Below are positions 1 through 14,269 of a stretch of DNA of 64,000 bases, in pieces. Positions within the stretch are counted from its first letter, which is position 1. Each line of letters opens with the position of its first letter. The notes under the pieces are model-generated. The model saw only the letters and a program-made list of their open reading frames with translations. It searched no databases and was not told the origin of the DNA. Source of the DNA: Liolophura sinensis (Eukaryota > Mollusca > Polyplacophora > Chitonida > Chitonidae); NCBI RefSeq assembly GCF_032854445.1, contig NC_088300.1, positions 54,472,984 through 54,536,983 on the forward strand. The letters run 5' to 3'. The translations under genes were made by a program, and so were the position numbers.

Positions 1-95
1 CTGCCTGCCATTACTGTCACTGAGCCTGCCTGCCATTACTGTCACTAAGCCTGCCCGTCATTACTCTCACTGACTCTTCCTGCCATTACTGTTAC
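1..95. repeat. 25-bp minisatellite, about 4 units
   Basis: Nearly four head-to-tail copies of a 25 bp unit (core CTGCCATTACTGTCACT) run from the first base. The units differ from one another by a few substitutions. The array probably continues left of the window, so its full size is unknown. Confidence 0.85.
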
Positions 96-490
96 ATAGT
101 TTTAATCTTCTGTATCAGAAATTTTTTCCTGCGGAACGTAAACATCTCATAATCATATAAATTCAGACTGTGGATGATAACGACATGCACACAGGCCATG
201 ACATAAATGACACAACTTGTGACAGAGTAATCAATAAGGTCTTTACAAAGTTACCAAAGGCATGTGAGGACATGCTGGTTCAGTTTGGCAAAGATAATTA
301 AGATGTCATGTGGTAAAAGATTCATCAGGAATGAGCGTTCAGTAGAATATTTAGTATATTCCAGTCCTGGTGATGCGTCAATTTTGCTGCTGTTACACAT
401 TACACACGTATGTTCATTATGAATTTAGACCTTTGTATCTCAGCGAGATTGTGAGCACTACTTTTATCCTTTTCACATCTTTGCAAGGTC

Positions 491-496
491 TTTATT
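491..496 (-). terminator. candidate poly(A) signal of the unidentified minus-strand gene
   Basis: TTTATT on the + strand is AATAAA on the minus strand, about 510 bp past the proposed stop codon at 1004-1006. Position and orientation suit the 3' end of that gene. Chance matches are common in AT-rich DNA. Confidence 0.3.
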
Positions 497-1003
497 CAAG
501 CATATTCTAAAGGCATTATTCTATGTAGACTCATAAAATTATACTTTTCATGAAGGTTTGAAATTAGTCAATCCAGCCTATGTAGTTTTGTCTCCAAAAT
601 CAAATTCAAAATGTACATCATTTGCACTGAAAGTTGTTCTTCAGTAGAAAACTTAGACATGTGAGATACTCAATATGCCCAACCACTGGAGAAAAAAGAA
701 ATCAGCTATATTTTTATAGTTCTGAATGATTCGATTCAGTGACAGAGCTCTAAAAAGTTAAGGCACAGAGTAATACTGAGCATTGCGAGGGTTGGCACCG
801 TAATCACAGGGTGATTAACAGTAAGGAAACTGTACTGAGAATTTCTATAGTGCAGCTTCTACATACCCATATGTGATTTACATTTACACACATTATTTGC
901 CGCGGGTCATTCATCTTGCCTATCTATTGTTTTGCTAACAGATCAGAGTTGTGCAAGTGACGTACTGGGTGTTCAAGTGACGCACTAATTTTGCAGATTT
1001 CAT

Positions 1004-4000
1004 TTAAAATTTGGCTGCTTCTTTCATCGGCATTTGAAATCGAATCTCTCTGTTCGTAGTCCAGCTCTCTACTATCTGAGCTATTGGACATTCCTTGTTT
1101 GCTGCTGCTAGTATTAGCTCTAGAAAGCTGGTCCTGTTAAACCCCTCTATAGAAGCAGAGTAAGGCCATCATCAATGTCATCATACTGTTTTTTCTCAAT
1201 TCAACAACAGCACTGCATCAAGCATAATGCCCTTTGTCCCAACTAGTTAAAACAACTGTTTCCATAAGATAAACATGTTTCAATTTTCAGTACAGCAGAT
1301 TAAAGTTTACAAGCTACTGAATTTATTTTTTTCAAGCAAATTTGTTATTTGCAATAATCAGAAAATATCTCTTAGAGCATCTGAATGAGATCTTTCATGT
1401 ATCTGCACAAATTTATTTTTTAAAGCAGTGCTTACTACATTGTCATGTTGAGAAATATCATTTACCTTAAGTCGCTCAATAGATCAAGCTCTGCTGGTAA
1501 AAAGTGTTTGAAGGCTATATAAAGATAAAAATTTGCAGCATTCTTTCAGGCTAATGTAAGTTAACTTATTGGGTACCTTTAAACTCAGTTTGAAAAACTT
1601 ACTAAGTTGGTTAATGCAAACATAAACAATAATGTGAAGTAAGTGTATGTGGTAAACGGCACCATAAGGTAAATGCATGGTTTTATATGACTATACATCT
1701 GCGTGGCATATATATTAATTAAGGTTAATTTTAATAACCTGTAGAAAAATTCGTCCGACTTTAGTCGCTAAAACGGCAATTTCACGAAAGAATGACTTGC
1801 GAAAAATTGAAGCCACTGTGTAAGTCATTTACCACCTGTATTTTCAGCGTCCTGGGTGATCATCCAGCTTGAACACTTCATCCTCAGGCGGTAACTGTAA
1901 CATACATACTGTGGGCAATAAATTTATTAGAAAATGGTCTTTCTTGGCACCTTTGTAATATGCACAACACTGATGCTATGCCATCAGAAATCTAATAAAT
2001 ATAATGCATTAGTTTAATTTCCAACTGTAAAATTCTACTTTATTTCAGTATTTTAATATACAGTCATTTTCAGCCAAATTACACACTATGAAAAAGTAAT
2101 TGATGACACCTTATCACCAGGTCACAAGTTGTTACAGCCCATCTCTTCATCATCATGGAATGTAACAAACATGCTCTATCTATAATGTGGGTTTCTTTTT
2201 TGGCAAAGTATATTCAACCTTAGGACAGACAAATTTTCAAACTGTCTCTCCAGAAATTGCATGGGACTGTGCAGATCAATCATAATCTGTATTGTTGCAA
2301 ATACATGTGAATCAAATATGTCAAACATATTTGTTACATTTGTTCAATCTTTAAATCTTTAGCTTAGAATAGAATGAAGAGTAATTATCCATTATACATG
2401 ACTTATCCAAGGGGCCTTTTATATCAATGTCTTACAATGTGTATTAATTTTTGTGCATACATTAACGTTCATAATTCTGGTTGAATTGCAGCTACATGTA
2501 CTTACTAAAGTAAACAAAGTAAAAAATTGGATGTCACTTTTTGAAAGTGCAGAAGTAGGTTTTTAAAGGAAAAACAACAGCAAATTCTGTTTGAATTACA
2601 GAAACCAAGTTTTTGATCAGTCTCCCTTATAGTCTCTTTAAATTTCAGTTGAATGTGATTATCAGAATTATTGGAAATGGACTTGGAAATGAATCATCAC
2701 ATAAGAGTGTACAAGGATGTCGAGAATGTGCCAATCTCTCAAGATTTTCAGATGACTTACAATGGATTAAGCCTGTAAGTTCAGTCTCTAGTTCAAATCG
2801 TGTCAAATTTTTCCTGTCACTTTCTGCTATATGAAATGTTAGGCGTGTGTTGACAAGGTGACATAACTCGTCCCAGTCATCTAATTCATTTGCAATGGTT
2901 CCATTTAGTCCAGTACTCTTAAGTAATTATTAGCTGCAGTAATGTGCAGTACAGATTAGTTTCACATACATGTCCTATTTATGTATTTCACCTAAAATTT
3001 TGCCCATGACTAAGCTAATCATTTTACTTGATTCTGACAGTTCTGTTGCTTCAAAAGATGTTTAGAGGTTGTTTTGAGAAGATTTATAATGTAAGTTTTA
3101 GCAGCAAACATCTTATTTTCTGACTTTCATCTCCATCCAAAATACAATTCTTGGAGCAAATTTTTAGGTTAAGTGAGTCATAATTTCATCATGACATGGT
3201 TGACAGCTTTAGCTTTTAAGCACCAATCTCTGCTATGCAAGCTTTTAAAGTGAGTGCGATGGGAATGTAAATACCATGCGCTGTCAGGAGAATGGGCTGT
3301 AAGATGCATCATCCAGTTACTAGGTGGCACCTTCAAATGTAGGTCAGGCACATTATGATCAATGCCCATATATTTTCTGCTGTAAACAGACGGTGCATGA
3401 ATAACGTTCATTCATTGTCAAAGTTGGCTGGGCTCCAGCATCACAGATGCAGTTTTCTCACTGAATATCCCTATGGTGCAGTAGGTAAATTTCATCTGAA
3501 TCCTGTCACAATCAGAGCGTATAGGGTAGTAGAGTGCAGTCAGGATTGCTTGTGTACGCCATACTGACTGAGGAGATTCGCATCAACTAGGGCACTAACT
3601 GTGGCAGCTATAAACAGGTACTCACTGAACTGTCATCAGGTGAGTGTTAGCTTAATCTGGTGCTTACTCACAGCTTGTGAGCCCTTATGTTAAAGGCATG
3701 TGTTACAAGATTTACATGTACATAGTGTTTGTACGGAACTAATGTATGGAATCTGTCTTTATACATACATGGCATAAGCTTCATAAGCTGAGATACAATT
3801 CAGTTAACCTGGGCTTGTTTACATAAATACAGTCCAGTTGGCAGAATGACTAGGCAATTCTTCTCAGAATGGACTTTTTCATTGGCTTGTTTACGGCATT
3901 TGTAACACAGATAATTCAGATGTTTATAGTGCACAGCAACTGCCATGGAATGCATGCAGTTCTCATCATGGAATTTGCAATTTTCTGTGCATGTAGGCCC

Positions 4001-4033
4001 AGAGTAACTTGTAACTTTGGATTGACCAGTCAT
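1004..4033 (-). CDS. unidentified multi-exon gene (3' exons well supported)
   Basis: Four 3' exons join in phase on the minus strand: 2219-2286, 1836-1894, 1466-1493 (28 bp micro-exon) and 1004-1133 with a TAA stop. All have AG acceptors and GT donors. They read ...HSPMQFLERQFENLSVL..., then a segment with SSWMITQDAENT, then ...SFLELILAAANKECPIAQ... and end MPMKEAAKF. Upstream on the same strand lie further open, protein-like blocks: about 2787-2921 (contains ELDDWDELCHLVNTRLTF, donor GTAAGT), about 3180-3397 (acceptor TTTACAG), about 3459-3565 (YYPIRSDCDRIQMKFTYC) and 3809-4033, which is Cys-rich (CTENC, YLCYKC) and could bind zinc. Their mutual phases were not resolved, so one or more exons or boundaries are missing. 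I do not recognise the family. The gene is head-to-head with HTATIP2. Confidence 0.5.
2649..2774 (+). other. plus-strand exon-like stretch overlapping a minus-strand exon
   Basis: A pyrimidine-rich AG acceptor and a strong GTAAGT donor bracket 126 bp that is open in one frame on the + strand. The same DNA partly overlaps the minus-strand coding block at about 2787-2921 and its downstream side. The minus reading looks more protein-like, so this is probably fortuitous or a non-coding exon. Confidence 0.15.
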
Positions 4034-4582
4034 GAAAATTTATGTGTGATGAATGTTTTTTGAAGATGTATACCTCTTTATTTTGAGATGGGTTTATCAG
4101 AAGTATGGTTTATGATTTAGTCAGTTGATATTAAAGTTCAGTATACGTGTACATGTAGTCCCAAAGTACAGTTTTTCTTTGGGTGAACTAATCTGAGAGT
4201 TATCACTACATCTCACTACATGAAACTTAAATGGCGTTACGAGTGTACATGTACTTTATAGAAGTAGGCATCTTTATGTGAGGTTTTATTTGATTTATTT
4301 TTTCAAAATTATCTAAGTACGACGTTAAACCCCAAGCACGCACTCATTCACTCACTCACTCATTCAAAATTATCTAGGTGTGGACAAATTTTTGTACATG
4401 TAGTCCCACAGTAAAGGTTTTATGTTGAGGTCAACCACATGTATTCTTGCAGTTTTCATTACATCTTTATGAATATTCTTCATGACGATATGCACCTTTT
4501 AAATTTTCTGGTGAAGCTCATGCCAGTTGTGTAGACATGTACGTTTTCGCTTGCCACACTTATGTACAGATTTTGTTACAGA
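4034..4582. promoter_or_regulatory. candidate shared promoter between divergent genes
   Basis: About 550 bp separate the most upstream coding block of the minus-strand gene from the HTATIP2 start codon. The head-to-head layout suggests a shared or bidirectional promoter. No TATA box or defined element was recognised. A SINE tail fragment sits inside at 4318-4366. A 3' splice-site-like TTTGTTACAG ends at 4581, so the HTATIP2 5' UTR may begin in an upstream exon within this interval. Confidence 0.3.
4318..4366 (+). mobile_element. SINE family B, 3' tail fragment
   Basis: Contains TACGACGTTAAACCCCAAGC followed by (CACTCATT)-type repeats. The same tail is seen in reverse at 16656 and 57690. Only the tail is present here. 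Confidence 0.6.
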
Positions 4583-8587
<4,005 letters not shown>

Positions 8588-8654
8588 AGAGAAATGTATG
8601 CTTCTTAGTGGCCATCAATACAGCCATATACATGTTGTCTTACATCTGAAATAT

Positions 8655-9120
8655 GCAGGCCTCCCACCTGTCATACTTTTCTTGTTTTCTCAGACAGGCC
8701 TCCCATCTGTCACACTTTTCTTACTTTATCATTCAGGCCTCCCTCATGTCCTACTTATCAGTCAGGCCTCCCACATGTCCTGCTTATCAGTCAGGCCTCC
8801 TTCATGTCCTACTTATCAGTCAGGCCTCCCTCATGTCCTACTTTTTCAGACAGGTCTCCCTCATGTCCTACTTTTTCAGACAGGTCTCTCTCATGTCCTT
8901 CTTTTTCAGACAGAACTCCTTCATGTCCTACTTTTTCAGGCAGGCCTCCCTCATGTCCTACCTTCTCTTCAAGGCTTCCCACCTGCCCTAATTATTCCAT
9001 CTTTTCAGACAGGCCTCCAACCCATTTTACTTTTCCTATTTTTTTCAGACAGGCCTCCCATCTGTCCAATTTGTTCAGACAGGCCTCACCCTGTCCAAAT
9101 TTTTGCAGCATTTCACACAT
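8655..9120 (+). repeat. 26-30 bp minisatellite in the HTATIP2 3' region
   Basis: About 15 imperfect units of CAGGCCTCCCTCATGTCC followed by TACTTATCAGT or TACTTTTTCAGA begin about 70 bp after the HTATIP2 stop codon. Units contain TACTTTTTCAG, which resembles a branch point, pyrimidine tract and AG acceptor, and often CAGGTCTC, which resembles a weak donor. The array creates open frames in all three + frames; these are artefacts of repeat composition. It is probably transcribed as 3' UTR. Confidence 0.9.
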
Positions 9121-10183
9121 CCTTGTTAACTAGAGAATAGGCATCTCCTTATAGTGAGGAATTTGGACAATCATTTCACTGTAGAAAACTTTCAATACAT
9201 TACCATAACATCTTTTACATGGTAATGATTCTGGATTGTTTTAGTCACCTCGTATTGGGTGTATGTTTGATACATTGCTATTGTGAATTGGACACTCTAT
9301 AAAACTCTCACTGCACAACATGTTCATTCCTTACGTACTACATCTGATGTGGTTTCTGTTTGTTAATATAGTCCTGTATGTGTACATTAAGAGTGGAAAA
9401 CATTCCAGCTGTGTAGGGTAATTTTTTCACAGTATTTTTTGTAGTATTAAAATACTTTTGTACGGTTCTTTGAAAACGTGTTCAGAGTAATATATCATGT
9501 TAAATTCGGTGGTAAATTCGGCATTCATTTGATTTATGAAATGAATTGATATAGACTGCTGCATGAAGAGCAACCACGCTAAAACACATCCATAACAATC
9601 TGCTATAAATTATTCTTTTATCTGTCTTTGTTAATCTTTTTTTTTTTTTGTATGTGGCATAAAATTGAATGCATTTAATGTACGACTGTAAATATTCTCA
9701 TGGCGTTTGTTATTCTGGATACCACTCAACTACGGAAGATGTATGCCTGTATTGTGGTAATTAAAAGTTGTGATGTTGCACTGTACTGTTTGGGGTGACA
9801 AAGCACAAATATATAAAATGAAGGCAGTTGATTTTGAAGATGATACATTTTGTCTTCTTATTAAGTTGACTTGAGTTGGTGATTGGTGGCTACATCAATT
9901 TTTAATTTCTGAAAGGTTTCTATGCATGGAACAACAGTAGGGAACTCATAAAACTCTTTCATGCCTGTATCAAGATGGTCAAAGATTTGAACTCATTTTT
10001 TTCCCTTTATTATGTACTTATAAAACATGAAACATCATCACAAGAAGAAAACAATGCATTCTACTATTATTTGGGCTTTCTGTGTAGCTTGTCCTCCAGT
10101 TTCCCATAAGGCACTTGGTTCGTATTTGGTCCGTTCGTGAATTCAACCACGTTGGCTGAGCTGTGAGAATGTACAGGTATTCC
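9121..10183. other. intergenic/3' flank of HTATIP2
   Basis: AT-rich with no credible open frame. Only variant poly(A) signals are seen (ATTAAA at 9446). The HTATIP2 transcript probably ends in this stretch. Confidence 0.5.
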
Positions 10184-10489
10184 TTATTTAAAAGTCACCT
10201 TGACCCTGAAGCTAACATTTGTTGACAGTAAACATGGTAAAGGTGGATAGTCATCACGGGCAGCCTTGTGCTTAATTTGCAAAGAAAATGGCATATCATT
10301 TTGGAGCATACCACCACCTCTTACAGCGTTACATCTGCACTGTGTAGTGTCCATATATACAAAGTCCACACCACTGTTTGAACTGTTAGAGGACATGGAT
10401 GGGTTGAAGACGATGAAGGTTTTGATGTATGAATAGGTACACCATTCTGGCACCCGTGGATGTTTGAGCTTTATGTATGCTGCACTCAT
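10184..10489 (-). CDS. hypothetical 101-residue ORF, possibly an exon or gene fragment
   Basis: An uninterrupted 101-codon frame starts with ATG at 10489 and ends in ...SFRVKVTFK and a stop. Its composition looks protein-like (WCTYSYIKTFIVFNP, TTQCRCNAVRGGGMLQND). No family was recognised and no flanking exons were found. It lies between the convergent HTATIP2 and lin-7 genes. It could be a decayed coding exon, a retrocopy fragment or a chance frame. Confidence 0.25.
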   Translation of the reverse strand: MSAAYIKLKHPRVPEWCTYSYIKTFIVFNPSMSSNSSNSGVDFVYMDTTQCRCNAVRGGGMLQNDMPFSLQIKHKAARDDYPPLPCLLSTNVSFRVKVTFK

Positions 10490-10721
10490 ACTGGATCACA
10501 ATTCAATGGATTACCATTCAACACATAGCCTAGCACAAGCCCTGGTCAGCCTGACCATTTGGTTGTTAGTCTGGTAAGATTTAATCTATCCACTACTGTT
10601 ACTAACTGGAACAAGTGGGGTTTGGACACATCATTGTTAGATGACCGAAATTATGCTGAAAATCTAAAAGTGAAACTCACAGAAGCAGACTGACATCTAC
10701 ATCTTACTATAATTAAAGAAA

Positions 10722-10930
10722 GGACCACTTCGGTGGCCAAATAGTTAGAGCATCCACCTCAAAGTCGGGAGACTTCAGGATCAAACCCGGACATTATCAT
10801 ACCAAAGACTTTAACAATAGTACTTTTTGCTACCTCACTTGTCGTTCAGAAATGAAAGGCTAGAGCAAGGAAACTTAACTGATTGACCAGGTGTCAGTAT
10901 AATGTGACCAGGAGGGTGTCATGTCTGGTG
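10722..10930 (+). mobile_element. SINE family C (tRNA-derived head)
   Basis: A tRNA-like head has an A box region (GTGGCCAAATAGTTAGAGCA) and a B box (GGATCAAACCC) with usual internal-promoter spacing. A non-tRNA body follows. Only one copy was recognised in the window, so the family assignment rests on the head. Confidence 0.45.
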
Positions 10931-11510
10931 TCTGCGACAGGATACTTCAGTGGTGGCAGCACTTTGGCGGCATGGACTTTTACTGCCAGAAGAAGACACA
11001 GTGTATACATGTATATAGCAAGAAATCGCGTCTGTACATGTGATGGATGTATATACATGTATGTATTTTATGTCTCACTTTCCAATTTTCTCCACTTACA
11101 GTAATGCATCTTCCAGTGGACGTAACATTCACTTGCAAAGTGTATTGCGATAGTGTTGAGTATTCAAATAGTTGCTTATGGAAATTAGGCAATTATGACA
11201 TCAGAAATAGCCACTGCAAAAGTTGAATCAACGCCTTGGAGTGGACCAGGTTATAGATACAAAAGATTAAACGATAAATGGCTTATCCTATGGACTATTA
11301 AGAACACAGGGAAAATAGCTAGATGTACCAAACTGTCAGTGAGGTGACATTTTTTTGATTGTTTGTGTTTTAAACCTTGATTTCAGATATATCACAATGG
11401 TGACGTATCTGGGTTGCCAGTGAAGAACCTTACCTACCTAAAGTATATTGGGCATAAGCTCTGTTGTCTATTATTCATTTCTGTCTTTGAGATGACATTT
11501 ATGATTAATT

Positions 11511-11761
11511 TATTTATTTATTTGATTGTACTCAAGAATATTTCACTTATACGACGGCGGCCAGCATTATGGTGGGAGGAAAGCAGACAGAGCCCGTGTG
11601 TAACCCACGACCATCCGCAGGTTGCTGGTAGACCTTCCCACTTACGGCTGCAGAGGAAGCCAACATGAGCTGGACTTCAACTCACAGCGACCACATTGGT
11701 GAGAGACTCCTGGGTCATTGCGCTGTGCTAGCGCGCTAACAAATTGAGCCATGGAGGCCCC
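11511..11761 (-). mobile_element. SINE family A, full length, with target-site duplication
   Basis: On the minus strand it runs from a tRNA-like head (CCATGGCTCAATTTGTTAGC, B box near GTTGAAGTCC) through the conserved CCGGCC and CACCATAATGCTGGCCGCCG region to an (AAATA)n tail. TTTATGATTAATT flanks it exactly at 11498-11510 and 11762-11774 (13 bp). Confidence 0.9.
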
Positions 11762-12394
11762 TTTATGATTAATTAGCAACATCTTACTCATTCATTGGAC
11801 AAAGGTCACTTCACCTTTGATCCCTGAGTCACCATTCCCCAGGTTTCCCATTTCAGAGTTGGGCTTGTATTGACCTTTCCTGACCTACTTGTACTTTTTA
11901 CTAGACGGACACTCTTAACATGCTTAATGACAAGACGGACACGCTTAATGATAAGCGGTGTATAAGAGAGTTATACAAGAGTGGACACGGAATTAGACTC
12001 TACTTAACTTTAGATCTTTCCACTGAGACGCAGATTTTGTGCTTTATGGCATGTACTGGTTTTTATTACAGGAAATAAAAGAATAATTATTCCTTCTTCT
12101 TTTATACAGAACAGATATGCACCTTTCCCACCTCATAGGCTCTTGAAATTTGCATGTTACCCTGTTCCTTGGGAAGTTATACACCTGGTACTGCTAAGGC
12201 TTAGCATATTCAGCCAAAGTCTATCATATATTAACCGTTTACCTGTAGCATAACTGTGATCAAACACCTCAAGCTCAGGCAATAACCTTTACTTAATACT
12301 GTTTTTTATGACATTTGTTAGGTTTTATGAAAGAACACCAGTTTGTTTATTTGGTTGGGCTTTAAAATTGCTTTCAGCATCATTCCGTTTATAT

Positions 12395-12652
12395 CACAAC
12401 AGCGTCTTGTAGCTGGCAGAACTCAATGTTGACAGTGCAGCCTCACTGGATCACTGGACGCGAACACTAGACATGATGCCCAACCCAGTCCCATTATACT
12501 GACAGTGCAGAACAATACTTTATTCCTCTTATGCTAAGTACCAATCCAGGTAATGCCAAGAATATCGAGTTGAAAGTCTCAGGTTGGATTGGATCCCAGA
12601 TGCACCATTCACGAGGCAGACACTATCCATTACACTGATGCAACCAACAGTA
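12395..12652 (-). mobile_element. SINE-like fragment with degenerate tRNA head
   Basis: Read on the minus strand, the right end gives an A-box-like GTGTAATGGATAGTGTCTGC and a B-box-like GGGATCCAATCC, with a body behind. The body resembles a tRNA-derived SINE but no second copy was identified. Confidence 0.35.
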
Positions 12653-13122
12653 CACAGTTGAAAGCATTAGCCATGGATTAAACCTGTTTATCTTGCAAAA
12701 GATCTGGTCAAAACAATCCTAGAGTTCAAGGGAACTTAAATTAGCCTTTTGTCCAGACAATTATTTTAAGGTTACATCCAAATTCCCCACTTTCATTTGT
12801 TCTCGGTGTCAAAAAAAGCTGTCAGCGGCATGGCCATTTACGTTGTCTCTGCTCTGGGGCTCCTGTATCAACAAGCTTACATTAAGATGTTGATACATTA
12901 TTGCTCAGGAGATTAGGTGAACCTTACTGTGTTCATGAGAGCTTACAAGGTAAACACAAACATACTTGTGAAAGCATCTGTACGTCTAGTGTCAGAAATG
13001 AACTCCCACGTATTTGATAGAGTTAAGGGCATTAAGGTTTTTGGAAAGCTTTTAAAGGTGAACACGATGGGAATACAAATTACTCAAATCAAACAAACAG
13101 GACAACACTATTCATATATGAT

Positions 13123-13128
13123 TTTATT
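13123..13128 (-). terminator. candidate lin-7 poly(A) signal
   Basis: AATAAA on the minus strand lies 1.1 kb beyond the lin-7 stop codon. No competing gene lies between, so 13.1-14.27 kb is best read as the lin-7 3' UTR, which then includes the MITE at 13790. Confidence 0.45.
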
Positions 13129-13789
13129 TCTTGTATAATAAAGTAATGATATAAACACCCATAAAATTTGTATTAAAACACCAAGTGGTCAGGTTATACT
13201 ACAAATATAAGAACCTTTCTATTAAAGCAGCAACGTGTGACTTGTACAAATTTCAATCGTTGATGAAACTTAACAATGCTCTAAACCTGTCCCACAAAAC
13301 ACCAACAACATATCCAAATGAGAAAAAACCTTGCCAACACAATTTCTATTGGTTCAATTAAAACAAGCATTAAATCATATTACTGTCATTGCTCCAGAAG
13401 TACATGCCAAGGATAATATCAGCTTTTCAATTTAATGACTGAGTTCTTTAACTGAGCTCACTGTCTAACTAACTTGAATGCACTGGTTAAAAAACTTCCC
13501 AACATTTGGTATGAAACTCTACAGTCTTCACGCTAAAGAAATATGCACATAAGCATTACAAACTAATGTAGTTTAGATCCTTTACCTAGATTCTTCTTCT
13601 TCAAAAAAAGCACCAAGCTTGCATTGCCTCTTAAAGTCACTACTTTGCATCTAAGAGTGGAAATCCATCAACAGAATTTCAACCAGCCCATCGAGTTAAT
13701 ATGCCAGAAAGTCTATTACTTGTTTTGACACTCAGGTAAATATGTAGGTACACATTCTTGTACAAAAATCATGGAAACAAACCAAAAAG

Positions 13790-13923
13790 GGGCCTCTTGC
13801 ACAAAGCGATCATAGGTTAAGTTGAATGTAATTACCATGGCAACATATGTTTTTAACATGTGTCATCATAGTACATGTGGTTACAGTCAACTAAACCTAG
13901 CGATTGCTTTTTGCACGCGGCCC
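13790..13923. mobile_element. MITE with GGGCC-TTGCACAAAGC terminal inverted repeats
   Basis: The left end GGGCCTCTTGCACAAAGC is inverted at the right (TTTTTGCACGCGGCCC on the + strand), and similarity continues to TAGGTT. The element is 134 bp and non-coding, and lies in the likely lin-7 3' UTR. Confidence 0.75.
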
Positions 13924-14269
13924 TAGATGTACCTGTCATGCACACTGGGAATCACACAGAGAATGGAGCTGATCACATCGAAGGTTAATAAAAAATAATC
14001 CATAGAATAAAAAGAATTTTATGCAGATAATAAACAATGTTAACAACAGCATGGATGGACTGACAGAAATAAACATGATAACCCAATCACTAACTACAGG
14101 ACTTGATCTACTCAATTGTTCTTGAAAACTAGCCAGTGAAATCCAGGTAACTCTGGGAGCTCACTTTATGGAAAACATGATGTCTATATGATATAAGCCA
14201 GGTGATAGAGGGCATAAATTCTACACTAAAAGGTGCTGATGACGACACTGGGAGGTGATTTGGGTGTGT

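Noticed and set aside
942-1133. Alternative frame of the last exon of the left gene (DQLSRANTSSSKQG..., 66 codons)
   Set aside because: The micro-exon upstream enters in another phase, and the chosen frame gives a more protein-like end with consistent splicing.
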